From: Drosophila pseudoobscura
Taxonomy: Eukaryota; Arthropoda; Insecta; Diptera; Drosophilidae
Assembly: GCF_009870125.1 (NCBI RefSeq)
Contig: NC_046679.1
Coordinates: 25,358,001 to 25,422,000, forward strand
Reading direction: 5' to 3'
DNA: 64,000 nt
Part shown: positions 29,082 to 41,571 of the stretch, in pieces
Numbering within the stretch: position 1 is the first letter of the stretch
How the letters are laid out: the number at the start of each line of letters is the position of its first letter
Notes under the pieces: model-generated
Seen by the model: only the letters and a program-made list of their open reading frames with translations
What the model was told of the DNA's origin: nothing
Databases searched by the model: none
Program-made: the position numbers and the translations under genes

Positions 29082-32000
29082 GTAAGAATTGTATGCCTTC
29101 CCTCGCACTCCCCTCGCAGTTCCACCCCACTCCAACACCTTGAAAAATTAGTCATCGCTGTGGTTTATATGCCGCAATGGTTTAATTAAAAAAGTGGCGC
29201 GGCTGCTAGCGCTGGCGGCTCCTGGTTCCCACCGCACCCAGTCCAGAGACGCCTCACGAAGAGAGTCACGACGCGAAGCAACAGACAGCCTAAGAGAGTG
29301 CCTTAAGAGCGGAAGAGTGCACACGTGCTAGGTGATTTGTTGAAGGGGGAGGGGGAGAGGGCCTTAGTGTCATACTGCTGGGGATAAACAACGGTAAATT
29401 GGGAATGCAGGCGGCGCCGATATGCCTCTTGGCGCACATGCATATGTATGTACTCGTATGTATTCCCCGTTACATCAACTCCAGCCCTAAACGGCGGCAC
29501 TGCTTGCTGTTGCTGTCCGCTGTCCGTCAATCAAGAAAGTTTCACCTGTCCCCTGTCCGGCAATGCGGAAGCACTTCTTTCTGCAGCTTTCTGCGGGTTC
29601 AGCACGTTGCGTTGATGCGCCAAATACTTGGCTCGCACTGCTGGCCGTTACGATCTTCGAATTGTGCCCTGACATCAATTAGCGCTGTCCGGAGTCCGGA
29701 ATCTATGCAAACTGAACCGAAAGTGCTAAATGAACACTTTGCACCTTGCCCCCACCGTGCCGCAGTACGGATAATTGCATTGCGGTGGAGGATTGCGAGA
29801 AGTGAGAACTAAAAGCCGAGTCGACAGTTATTGGGGTTTCGAAGGGTGGGGGCAAATTACACTGTTTACGATAATTCCACTTTGCTCATTATAAATCAGT
29901 TTAAGAAAAGCCATAGCCATAATGGCTGGTTGCTTGGGTGTGGTGTTGCCTCGTCGGATCCTCGACCCACCTCGCACATGACACCTCCCACCCCTCTCTC
30001 TCTCTCTCTCTCTGATGTTCTCCCGGGAGCAGAGCAGACGACGTGTGCGAGAGAGATCTGCTCAGTGCACGCACACATACGCAGATTAAACATATCGTGG
30101 CGAATAGAAATTTCATTACGATAGCGTGTCCAAAGTCCAACCGATTTTGGCTCTTCGGACCCGACGTAGTACCTACATACTATGTATGCCGTACACATAT
30201 GCACAAATATTTTCGCCTGTTTGCGTGTGTGCTAATATATGTTTTAGCAGCGCATGCTTAATAAGCACTTTTCGGCACCACTGTCATTATGCTCAAAGTT
30301 CTTTGTTCCAACCAGTTTCTGCCGGGATTCCTAATGCTCTCCATGCCATCGGAGCCCCTCGGTCATTGTACCACATCTGATTTTGTTCCCAGAGCCATGT
30401 CAGAAGCTGCCAGTCATTTGTTTGACCACAAACATTTGAATGGAATGGCACCGCACCGCACCACAGCAGCAGCAGCAGCAGCAGCAGCATCAGCGTCAGA
30501 ACTGCCTGAACGGCCACCTGTTGCCGTGCTCTGCTCTGCGCTGTGAAGCCAAGAGATGCCGTTAGGCGCGGCGTGGTGTGGCAGTGCTGTCGGCAGTTGA
30601 AAGTCTTCTTTCATCGGGTTTCAGCATATTACAGCTCTATAAATATTTACCGCCTAGCCCAGAGGCTGTATCAGAATCAGGCCTAGATTTTATGGCCATG
30701 CCTCGAGAGTCTCGCTTCGTTCAAAAGGGCCAACTGCTTGCTGATTTGCATAAGTTATAGTCGAAGCTATAGAAAGGGTTATTTTTGAAGCGAGATGCCA
30801 GATAATTCTAATTAGAGACGGGCCCCAGCCCCATCACCAGCCCCGCTGCAACGATTCTTTTGGCATCAATTAAGGAAATTTGCATAAAGGTCTGGGACTT
30901 TGCCCACAGGATTCCCATATGAATATTGTACCCTGGCGACGTGTGGATGATCGCCAAAAGACGGGGCGCGCAGTGTGCGTGTTTCATGGGGTTTTCCAAA
31001 ATAACTTTTAAGGCCATTCCCCGAAAACTAAACTGAAACACACACTCAAACACAACTTGTAATTTGGCATCTCTATGGACTTGTGATGGCCAAGATTGCA
31101 TATTAAATTAGTCATCGCCAACACGTTTTCAAATTTCCCGAACTACGTATGTACACATTGGTGTTTTTTTTGGAAGCATTTATTTGTCGTGCTCCGAGTC
31201 CGGGTAGTCGCTACAGCGTTTAATTGATCCACAGATGATCCGTTTGTTTTATTGTATCCCTACGAACAATCTCGAAGCTCTTGCATATCGCGGCCCTTTT
31301 GACTTTGACTTCGTATTTTACATATGTACATACATATGTATGTATTTCGCACATTGTGCTCGTGCTCGTGCTGGTCCCGCACCAGGTTCGTCATCTGGTT
31401 TTGTTTTCTTCGGGCGTTTATCTCGCTCTGTGTTGTGTGCTGCTCTTTCGTTTTCCTTTGCCCTTACGATACCAAGCCAAGCCAAGCCAAGCCATGCCAT
31501 GCCATGCCATGCCATGCCATAAATACATAATGTATGTGTGCATGTGTGGATGTGTGGCGTTTGTGGACGAGTATTTTACTTTCTGGGCCCCGTCTTACCA
31601 TAATCCAGACGAGTTTTTATTTATTTTTGGCAACCTACCTGGCCGGACGTTATATAACGTCAACTCTCAATGGTTTCACCACGACTTAGAATGCCGAAAC
31701 TCCGTCCGGAATCATGCATTTCAATGCGTACATATTTGACTTATTATCAACCAGTGTTCGGGGGAAATGCGTGTGCGAGTTCGCCAGTGATCAAAGATCT
31801 CATTAGGCTGGTCAGATGGTCAGTTGCTGTCGTTGCTTCTGCGCTTGGCCTCTCCGTCAAGCCACTAACCAAATATCAGGGGCTGCTCGGGCTGGGACTG
31901 GGACTGCGACTGGACGGGCGTGACCGGCTGTGGGCCCGATACTTGCGCTTTCATTTCAACATTACCATCAGTGCTTCGGGTGTAGATTCAAGCGGCCCAA

Positions 32001-35000
32001 CCAACTGATCGGGGCCGCCTTTATTTGACTTTTAAAACGCGTGGAATGCCAAGTATTTCGCTGCAGTAAGCCTCCAAGTAGAGATGGACGTCAGCTCTGT
32101 ATTTCCGCGTGGCCCGTGCTGCACTCAATCGTGCTCGACAGTTCACACCAAGAACGAAAGCTACTAAAATGCTGATAATATTTTATGGAGCTCTCCGATA
32201 CACCTGCAATCAACTTGTATAATGAATTGTATAATCTGTATAATCAATTTTCATGGGAAACTAAAATTCATTTCCAGCAATATAGTTCCTATGTTTAGTT
32301 TATACTTTATATAGTTTCATGGAAACCCGACTGCGCCCATCTCTACATGCTACTTACATACTACATATACTTTTTGTTTTTATACTCTTTCAAGGTGTAT
32401 TACAAAAGCTAAGGGCGCAAAAAGAAGAGAATAATTGGCGACCCTTTGAACGTTTCTTCCAAGATTCGTATCCCCAAATCAAACGGATCCCATTGAAAAG
32501 ATCGATCCAAACAATTGTATTTTCATCATAGACTTGAATATATCGAGTGGCGATATCTGAGAGGGTATCTAAAACTTGACCTTCAGGATCCAGAGTTTTC
32601 TTCTTGTTTATTTATTTTCTTGGCGTTGGGAGCTGCGGGGGTACGTACTCTGGTCGCTGCTCCAAATCAGCTCCCTCTCAGGGGATTTTGGCCTTATGGG
32701 AATTATAAACACCTACCACTGTGCCATGCTCTAAAATTATTTTTATTTTTAAACAATGGATGCTTCCCACGAACAGCAACTTGCTAACCCAAGAGTTTTT
32801 TAAGTACATACATACATATGTATGTACAAATTATAATTCAGCTTTGATTTAAACACAAATGTGTTAAATACAAATTAAAAATAAATTAAATATGTATCGT
32901 TTGTAGGAAATATACTTGCATACGATTCTCAGTGTATACATACATACATATGTATGTATCAGGCACAAAAATGTCACAGGTATCGTAGAATACTCGGTTG
33001 AGAGTGGGAGAGATAGCCTCCATTGGCAAGTGTAGATTTTGTGGTCGAAGTATCGAGTACCGGGTTCGATTTTCAGCAGCCCGAATAAACGATCGTCTTA
33101 AAGTGCAGTGACACTTGAAAGCAAACATTTAACACAGTGATAATACCAGGGTGGCGCAGTTATTCATAAGTCAGTGCTCCCGAAAGCCCTGCCCCCTTCC
33201 CTCTCCGATACCCATTCATGTGCTCATCTCTAGCGAAATCGTCGCTTGCGCCAATTCCGGGCGCATCCAAAAATTAATTGGCCCTTGTGTTGCTGCTCGC
33301 ATTTTGGCCTGGCTTGTACGTGCTGACGCTGCTACTGCTCGGCCAGTTGGACAGGTGTTTTCATCGACCTCCATTGGCTCTTTACATACAGGCACATATG
33401 CATGAACACATATGTATCCGCGACGAGTGTGCGTGAACATAGTTATGGATGCGCTCGACTCATTCATAAATAAAATAATAAAAAAAAACCCCGAGCAAAT
33501 TTACTCGATCTACGAGTGTGTTCCATATCCACGGGTCATGTGGTGGCTGGGCGGGTAGAAGGGTGTGGAATCATCATGTGTTTGCCCATGCAATCAGCGC
33601 CATCTAGCGTTAATGAGATGCGCCCACAAAGGATATACATACATACATACGTATATGCCTATGTACTCGCCTATGTGTATGTATCTACAGTGCAAGCTCG
33701 AAAGAGTGAAAACATCTCTTGGTGGAGAATACCCTGGAATGAATATCTGTAATGAATTTCGCCTAGATCCATATATTCGCACATAAATAACCCCCGCAAG
33801 ACCCCCGTATGACGAAATGTAAATAGTTTGCATATAAATGCGATTAAATGTATTTATTTGTCAAGAGAGAGAGATGTAGTCCGGTGCGATCTGTGTCAAC
33901 GTGGATTTGCATAAACTCTGTTTCATTTTTTGCCTTTCGACCTCTGCTGCGTGCGCTTCGGTTTGACTTTGACCGTGAATGTCCGCCCAAGGGGGATTTC
34001 ACTGTACTGTGTGGTATCAAAAGATGTCTTTAGCTGCTGGCTGCGCAACTTGACCATGAAATTCATTTGGGGCTACGTGCTACTATTTCCGTTTTGTAAG
34101 AAAGTTAATTTGCGTTGCGTCTTGAACGTTGAGTGTTGAGTGTTGAGTTTTGAGTATTTAGTATTGAGCGTTGATCGTCGAGCGTTGATTTGAGCAATTT
34201 CCCCAATTGTCTGACTTTGACCCGTTTCGCGTATTATTTTCAAATTTCGAGCCATTTTACATTCATATTCACACATTCACATTCACACTTGCACTCACAG
34301 TCGCAGTCGCCGTCGCACTCGCACACACCCACCGTAGTTACGGCAGTGACTGATGGCTGGGGTCAAGGTAAGGCTAACGATTCTGAACGCCACTATTCAG
34401 GGGAATTTTGAGGTGTTATTTGTTCGATTTACTGATTTGATTGCTTCCCAGGGCTTCTCGGCCCTCGGTTGTAGCTTCTAGCTTCTCGGTTCACCGTTCT
34501 CCGTTCTCGGTCCCCGGCTATGTTTACTTTGAAAATGGATCTGGCGTCCAAAGGTGCGACGAGTATATTTGTCCCCGAATGGAGTTAATTGATGGATTGT
34601 TGGCTTAAGTTATCGCACGACTCTAAGATTTCCTCCCCACCTTTGGGGAACGAACGCATCCATATCAGTGGAGTAGGCGAGTATCTCCCCTCTCGTGCCA
34701 AAGATACTGTGGGGTTGTGCGCCTCTGGGGGGGTGTGGGGTTGGTTGGATCTGCGATCCAAAGGTTTCCCCTGCAGTCGACCTTTAGTTTGTTTACCAAT
34801 TTGTCCACAGACATTGTCTCAGCGACACATGCCGAAAAGATGATGGAAAAAGGCGGAAAACGGCACTCTCAGCCGTTCGGCAAGGCAAATAGAACAATAG
34901 GTAAACGGGCAAATGCCAGACAGCAGGTACAGTCACGCCGCCAACCGTCGCCCCCTGCCCCTCCCCAGTATGGTATGCCGTGGGCTGGAGTTGGAGACGA

Positions 35001-35931
35001 ACTTGGGTTCGTGCCACCAAGGGTCACATTTGCATTCCGTTATGAGAGAACAGAAACGAATCGAACGAAAAGAAAGTGGAGGCAGACGCAGAGGCAGAGG
35101 CCCAGGCGATACCAAAGCGTATCTCCAGCTGGCCAAGTTCTGTCGTTGGCCAGAACGGCGGGCCGGTTGACTGGCCGACCGACCACTCAAGTCAACAAAT
35201 TAGGCCACAAGTATGGAAGCATGCAGGTAACGGTTCCTCGACTTTGAGCTGCAACCAAAAACATTAGCTGTCTCTCTCTATCTCTCTGTCTCGCTCAGCA
35301 TGAGCGCACGCGGCACAGACTGGTCTCTGGTCTCGTCTGGCCGGGAATTTCCGCACACTTGTTGCATGTGGCACAGTTTTGCAAGCAGCGGCGCTGCTTC
35401 CGAGTGGCGTCTGAGTCTGACACCCCACTACCCTACTACCCCACTCTCTGGACAGCGGGCAGCACACACACACACACACACAAACGGACACAGAAACGGC
35501 CCGGAAAGCGAAAGTGGTTTTGGCAGCAGCTCTAATAGCCGACAGGCAGCCATCTAGCCAGCAGAGCAGGCCACAGCCAGAGCCGTTGGCCAAACCAAAC
35601 GAATGCATAGAAATGGCCAGCCAGCCAGCCAGCCAGCGCTGTTACATCAGCCAACTGTTGCCGCCACAGAAGATGGCGACTTGCGGCAGCAACAGAAACA
35701 GAAACAGAAAAAGCACCGCTTCAACATCTCTCTCTCTCTCTCTATCTCTCTCTGTTTGTCTCTGCATGCTTTTCTCTCTCAGTGTATCCGTATCTGCAGC
35801 TGTGCCTGCGTGTATCTCTCTACGATGCGTATCTCTGCGTCCACACACCATGCCACCATGTACATAATTTGCAATGCAAGTTCGAGTTGGACGCGGGCCA
35901 CGGGCCGTCTTGGACCGGCCGGAGCGCGGCT

Positions 35932-35965
35932 TCAGTTGGATTTCTGGCACGCTGGCCAACGGTTC
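35932..35965 (+). promoter_or_regulatory. Core promoter: Inr + MTE + DPE, elongase gene 1
   Basis: TTCAGTTGG gives a consensus initiator with A+1 at 35934. At +28 to +32 the sequence is GGTTC, a 5/5 match to the DPE consensus RGWYV, and +18 to +27 (GCTGGCCAAC) matches the motif ten element at 7 of 10 positions. No TATA box precedes it. The spacing is exactly that of TATA-less fly promoters. It could start a leader exon that splices to 39539. Confidence 0.55.
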
Positions 35966-36269
35966 AAGTAGCGGGTTGACGTTGACGTGTCGTGTCGTGC
36001 CGCTGGCTCTCGTCCACTCCACTCACGCGACTCACGCCGCTCGATGCACGGCGCATGCACGACCGGACGACGACTTTGATAAGCCTGGCCGGGCCGAACG
36101 AAGTAAATTGTTAAACGATATTCGGATTCGCTTCTCTCCCGATACTCTCTCTCTCTCTGGCTCTCCCTACAGGGCGCGCGCTCTCGCGTTGGTACTTGGC
36201 ATGATTCACCGTTAAGCCGTATAATCGCTTTACTCGTGCGCGCACTGATCGATTCAGCTTCGTCGTATG

Positions 36270-36309
<40 letters not shown>

Positions 36310-36373
36310 CTATTGTCGTTTGTCGCCGCTGCCCGCCCGCCTGATAAGGTTCAGACGCACATCCAACCAGCCG

Positions 36374-36527
36374 TCAGTTGGCTTAAAAGCGTCCAACGCA
36401 GAGCATCGGGCCACAACCGGAACAACCGATCAGCGACAAACTGTTGCCAAATAATACCCAAATACCAAAATACCCAAACAACGCGGGCCAAGAAGACCCG
36501 CCACAACTCCGTGTTGATTTCATTTCT
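36374..36527 (+). promoter_or_regulatory. Core promoter and leader exon of elongase gene 1
   Basis: GTCAGTTGG gives an initiator with A+1 at 36376. At +18 to +27 the sequence CCAACGCAGA matches the motif ten element at 8 of 10, and +28 to +32 (GCATC) matches the DPE at 4 of 5. The following sequence, with runs such as AATACCCAAATACC, is typical of fly 5' UTRs and ends at a GTGAGT donor at 36528, giving a leader exon of 152 nt. The acceptor at 39537-39538 is the obvious partner. Confidence 0.55.
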
Positions 36528-39500
36528 GTGAGTGTGAGTGTCGTCCAGAGCGAGTGCCGAGTGTCGAGTGCGTGTGATTAGATAATCTGTGTAAGCCCGC
36601 CCATAAATATTTGTATGTACATGTGTGCATAATTAAAGGGCCCAATCCCCGAAACTGAGGCCGAATCCGTAACCAAAACCAAAAAACCCAGCCAGTGCCA
36701 AAAAAACATAAAGCATTACATTCCCGCAAGAAAGCGAAACTTTCAGGGGGGAGGCAGCAGGTGCGTGGCGTGGCCGAAACCAATGGCCACTTCGCTCGAG
36801 CCGCCCGTGTTTCGGTCTTGCAATCCCCCATTGTATAATCGCCCCAAGTGCGACCCAAACGTGACGCGACTCTCGAGTGCACACACACACCCATCCAGAG
36901 GAAGGCAAAGATAACAGAAGCACGGCCAGAAGCTAATTTGTATGATCTCCGTGCGGCGATCGGTGCTCGGATATGCTGCACACAGAAGAGTGGTCGAGCG
37001 GTCAGGTCTAGTGGATAGTGGCTAGTGGCTAGTGGCTTTTGGTGGCTTATCGGCCAAATCCAATTAGCCGATCAGCCATCTGCCGAGGAGCGGACAGCGC
37101 CAAAAATATACATACATACATACTCCTTGAGATTGATAAGCGCAGGTGTGGAACGAGGGCCGCCGATTGGGGCCAGTGCCGGGAGTACTTCGAGGAAATT
37201 GCTTCCCTATCTCTGGAGATTAAAAGTCTGCCATGTGACTCACTTATTGATAGGCGGTTTGGGGGGCCACAGTGTGTGTGTGTGTGTGTGTGAACGTGTT
37301 CAAGAAGTCCCTGGCTTATCGCTCGGGAATGCGTCATTGGCCCAGCCCCATGCCCATGCCCATGCCCCACTTCGGTATATTACCCACACACATATTTGCA
37401 TACATGGCCTGTAGTGGGGCTCTTCTGCATCGATTTTCCACTTAATTAGGTTTTCTAAACGAACGATTACAATGGAAAACATGGCCAGAACCATATAATC
37501 TCCGTACGGCATACGCCCCGAGGATGGATGGCGATAAAATCAACAAACTCATCAAACTATTTGCGCTGTGTGTTTGTTGCCCCTGCCCCTGCCCCTGCCT
37601 CTGTCCTTATCCACTGCTGCGGGGGGTAGGGCGGAGCTGCTCTAATTGATTTATAAAATGCAACCACTCCACCACGGTTACTGCAACATCGTGTAAACAC
37701 ACCACAAACAGTGGCGTGCAGGCCTCAGTCCATCCCCCATCCCCCATCCCCCAACTGCCACTCTGCCACTCTCTCGACTATTACGTAGCGCATCTCTAGG
37801 CTGGACTGGGGATTGGGGATGGATTGTCGAGCTGCCACAGCCGGAAGAGCAACAGGCGGCTGGGGCTTGATGGCTCATTGATTGTTTACCTGGGCGCAAA
37901 CGGTGACGATGCCGCAGCACATGTTGCACAGCGCACCGGGCACCCTCGACCCCCGACTTGTTTGCGGATTTTGTTTGCTTCACTTTGCGTTCCGTATCTT
38001 GTATCTTCTTGGCCCCCTTGGCCCATTGGCAGCGAGTCAATTACATAAGCGGGAGCGTTCCTCCCTTTTTCTGCCTCTGTGTTTGTTTGCCATGACAATT
38101 CGAACGAACCCGCAACACCTTCGACAGGCAGGCAGGCAGCGGGGGGTGGGTGGGGTCTCAAGCTGGGGCCATTGCCCATCCCGTTCCTCAAAAGAAATGT
38201 CATCGTGAATGCTACGAGTATTTCGTAATTCATTCGAAACAAAACACGAAAAATATGCGACCAAAAACAGCGGCTGTATGTCGTCGCACCTCGGATGCTG
38301 CACGCCTTCGGCTTGACGCTGGCGTAGGCCAGGCAGCGGCAGCCGCCCCCAAAGCGTGCCACTGACCCACACAGCCACGCCAATTGCGACAGCCGCGAAA
38401 TTGGCGCTGGCTGAGGAAACGACAGCCGTAATAAAAGCGGCACATTTTTGTCAACGGTTATTGAGCCAGTTGCTCAACTCTTACGTCTCCATCGCCATCG
38501 CCATCGACATCGACACAGCCATCTCCATGGCCAATTTATTGTTCATGACATTCAAAAAACACAACCTGAAGTGGCCGCGCAACCGCGACCAGGTCGTTCA
38601 AAGGCCTTTGGCTCGTCGCGGGCGATGGCGTCGGAGCGGAGCCCGTGGGCGGGAAGGCCGTTCACGCCGGTGAGGGAAAAGCGAAACCTTGGCGGAGACA
38701 GAACCCTCTGGTGGGACTGCAATGGCGATCGCGATGCGATCAGGAATTTGCTTTCACTGGACTCAATGCCACACAAATCAATTGATATTCATACGACGGT
38801 TGGCGAGAACCTGAATCGGAGCTTGAACTCGCTGAACCTGAGCAGATCGTCCGATCTGAGCGATCAGTGTGGCGGTGCGAGGGGGGAGTGCGGTACCCCG
38901 TATGCTGGAATCCGGCTGGCACAAGGTACAGACTCTGTCCAGCCAGCGGCTGCATTTCAGGAATAATTGCTGTCTGCCAGCAAATGGCAAATAGCAAATA
39001 GCAAACGACAAATAGCCGTGATCATTGTGCAATTTCTTCTCGGTGCAGGGGCGAGCAGCTGGCCAAGTCACGCCCCTGATTACCGCCGCCGTCACCGCCG
39101 TCGCCGCCCTCTTCACACACGTCGCTAATGTAATTTCCCGATCCCAAGTGTTGATTAACGGGCAGATTGTTAATTGCATGCATTTTGCATTTTATTGTGT
39201 GTACTAGCCTCTAAAGCACCGGCAATTAACTTGTCGTGTGCTCCGCTGTCGAGAGCGAGCCGGGACCACTGCCCAGAGATGGACAGAGGGAGATGAAGGG
39301 ATGCACAGAGGGGGAGGGAGACAGGGACAGAGAGATCAGATGCCACTCTGTGAGGTTCGCGGTGAGGTTCAATGTCACCGTACAGCGTGTCCGGCATGCC
39401 GATCGGTCGGGTATCGCTTCCTGTTCCTGCTGAAAGCGATCTTGCTGTTGCTCTTTGAATGCAGATGGGGAGGGAGGGGAATCCTACTCAGCAGATGACT

Positions 39501-39538
39501 AGTTGACTAGTTGACACTAATGGTATTTCCCCTTTCAG

Positions 39539-39597
39539 CTTTTTACACCGAAATCAGGAACTGCAGACCACCTTGTTAGCAGCAGACGAGCAGAAGA
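39539..39597 (+). other. 5' UTR part of first coding exon, elongase gene 1
   Basis: The exon begins after TTTCAG at 39533-39538 and runs through 59 nt of leader to the ATG at 39598. Upstream context of the ATG is CAGAAG, with a purine at -3. This exon joins whichever leader exon is used. Confidence 0.7.
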
Positions 39598-41571
39598 ATG
39601 GCGATCATACTGCAAGAGGCCCAGGAGTGGTACAGGGAGCTCTTGGACAACAAGAGCGGTAAGCATGATGGAGGATGGAGGATGAATGATGGATAATGGA
39701 TCTTGATACTGACGCACATTTTTATTTCAGATCCCCGTGTGAAAGACTTCTTTCTGCTCTCCTCGCCCCTGCCGACCCTCGGAATGTGCATATTCTATGC
39801 ATATTTCAGCAAATCCCTGGGACCAAGGCTGATGGCCAAGCGGAAGCCAATGGAACTGCGGTCGGTGCTAGTCATTTACAACGCGATACAGACGATATTC
39901 AGCGCGTGGATCTTCTACGAGGTTAGAATCGCCAGCACCTGCCCCTCAGAACAAACACTCTCAATCTCTTGTCGTTGTAGTACTTAATGAGCGGCTGGTG
40001 GGGCCACTACAGCTTTAAGTGCCAGCCAGTTGACTACGGCCACAGTCCCCTGGCCCTGCGGGTAAGTGTTCCACAGAACCACAGAAGCGCCCTCCCACAG
40101 GTAGAACTTCATTCTATGCCTTGCAGATGGTCAACATTTGCTGGTGGTACTACATATCGAAGTTCACCGAGTTCTTTGACACGCTCTTCTTCATCCTGCG
40201 GAAGAAGAATGAGCACGTATCCACACTGCATGTAATCCATCATGGCTGCATGCCGTTCTCGGTCTGGATGGGTCTTAAGTTTGCCCCAGGTGCGTATCCT
40301 TCACACATGACATATCCTTCATACGAGTATCATGTATCCTCATCTTAGGTGGCCACAGCACTTTCTTCGCCCTGCTGAACGCCTTTGTGCACATTGTGAT
40401 GTACTTCTACTACATGATCGCAGCAATGGGCCCCAAGTACCAGAAGTTCATCTGGTGGAAGAAGTACCTGACCACCTTCCAAATGGTAAGATCTGCCCGT
40501 GCACTCGTGCCACACGCTCTAACGGCCCCCCTTTCAGGTTCAGTTCGTGGCCATCTTCACGCACCAGTTCCAGCTGCTGTTCCGCGACTGCGACTATCCC
40601 AAGGGCTTCATGGTCTGGATTGGCCTGCATGGCGTGATGTTCCTGTTCCTGTTCTCCGACTTCTACAAAGCCAAATACCTGACTGTGACCCGTCGTCGCC
40701 GGCAGGCCGTCAAGGCCAACGGTCATGCCAATGGCCATGGCCTGCACACAAACGGGCACAGCAAGCACTTGGGCAACGGCGATGCACTGGTCGCCAACGG
40801 CAGCAATAAGGGGGCCTGCATGGTAGGTGTCACATTGTTACATCGGCTCCCGCTCTCCAGGGCGGGCTTAATGCGCAGTTTAATGCGCAACCTTAGATCG
40901 AGTAGCCCTTGAGTCTTATTAGCCTTGGCTGAGCAAACACATTTACCTGGCCTACCCTGTCCAGGGGTCTATATCGTTTGTTGTGTTGCGCTGTGTTACC
41001 AGCCTGGGCCATCAGAGTTGGAGGAGAGTCGAGTCGCTGTGGGCAGTTGTTGTATCATCAATTTTGTTGATCAACTTAAAAATTCTAACTAGCTAAGTTA
41101 AGCAAACGCGAACGCAAACAGCACACAGCACAGCACAGCACAGCACTTGCAAACTTTCAGCGCTGGCGGGGGACGTTTCAATTAGCGCTCACATGTGAAG
41201 CCGGATGCGAAGGCCTAGACCCAAGCCCAAGCCCAAGCATAGGCACAATCCCAATTCTGCGGCTGTCCATTAGAATGGCACACACACGCAGCTTCGCAGC
41301 TTGGCGCAGATGAATCTCGGCTCGCGGCATACACGTGTGCCGCCGTCCGCTGGACACAGTCCTCAGTCTGAACTTGAACTCATTTGGAAATCGTTTGTTC
41401 TCTTTGCAGCCCGTGCTGGAGGACGAGTACGTGACGAGGAACGGGAACGGGCATGCCGGTGGCGGCGGCTTCGAGGACGGCTTCTTCAAGGAGGGCGCGT
41501 TGTCCAGCAACGAGTCCATCCTGAATCCGGACAGCAGTAGCTCTAGTCTGCACCAGCGCAAAGTCAAATAA
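39598..41571 (+). CDS. CG31523: ELOVL very-long-chain fatty acid elongase, gene 1
   Basis: 3-ketoacyl-CoA synthase of the ELO family: an ER multispanning enzyme that condenses malonyl-CoA with long-chain acyl-CoA. Coding exons are 39598-39658, 39731-39921, 39981-40061, 40127-40289, 40349-40485, 40538-40822 and 41410-41571; all introns are GT-AG and the product is 359 residues. Hallmarks: KFTEFFDTLFF (123-133), the catalytic histidine box HVIHH (146-150), NAFVHIVMYFYY (176-187) and TTFQ (207-210). Several hydrophobic segments fit seven membrane spans. The tail is Gly/Asn/His/Ser-rich and ends RKVK, a basic end that may help ER retention. A second elongase follows in tandem with a matching phase-1 first intron. 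I recall this protein as D. melanogaster CG31523; the symbol could be swapped with its neighbour CG31522. The family call is certain. Confidence 0.93.

Larger units (their letters stand above)
29082..39538 (+). other. Large 5' intron / upstream region of elongase gene 1
   Basis: No coding gene on either strand. It holds simple repeats: (TC)n at 29995-30013, (CAG)n at 30463-30489, GCCAA/GCCAT repeats at 31470-31520, (CA)n at 35463-35481, GTTGTC repeats at 36270-36308, (GT)n at 37271-37291. Three copies of an 18 bp palindrome lie at 31327, 32809 and 32941. Two candidate core promoters lie at 35934 and 36376. The many open frames here overlap each other and look like chance in GC-rich non-coding DNA. 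Confidence 0.6.

Noticed and set aside
33058-33085. GGGTTCGATTTTC resembling a tRNA B box
   Set aside because: Does not match the GGTTCGANTCC consensus fully, and no A box or cloverleaf can be folded around it.
34717-35247. Longest open frames (up to 176-187 codons) in the elongase introns, also at 36520, 38448, 55889 and 61059
   Set aside because: All overlap several other frames on both strands, have biased low-complexity composition and carry no recognisable domain or splice support.
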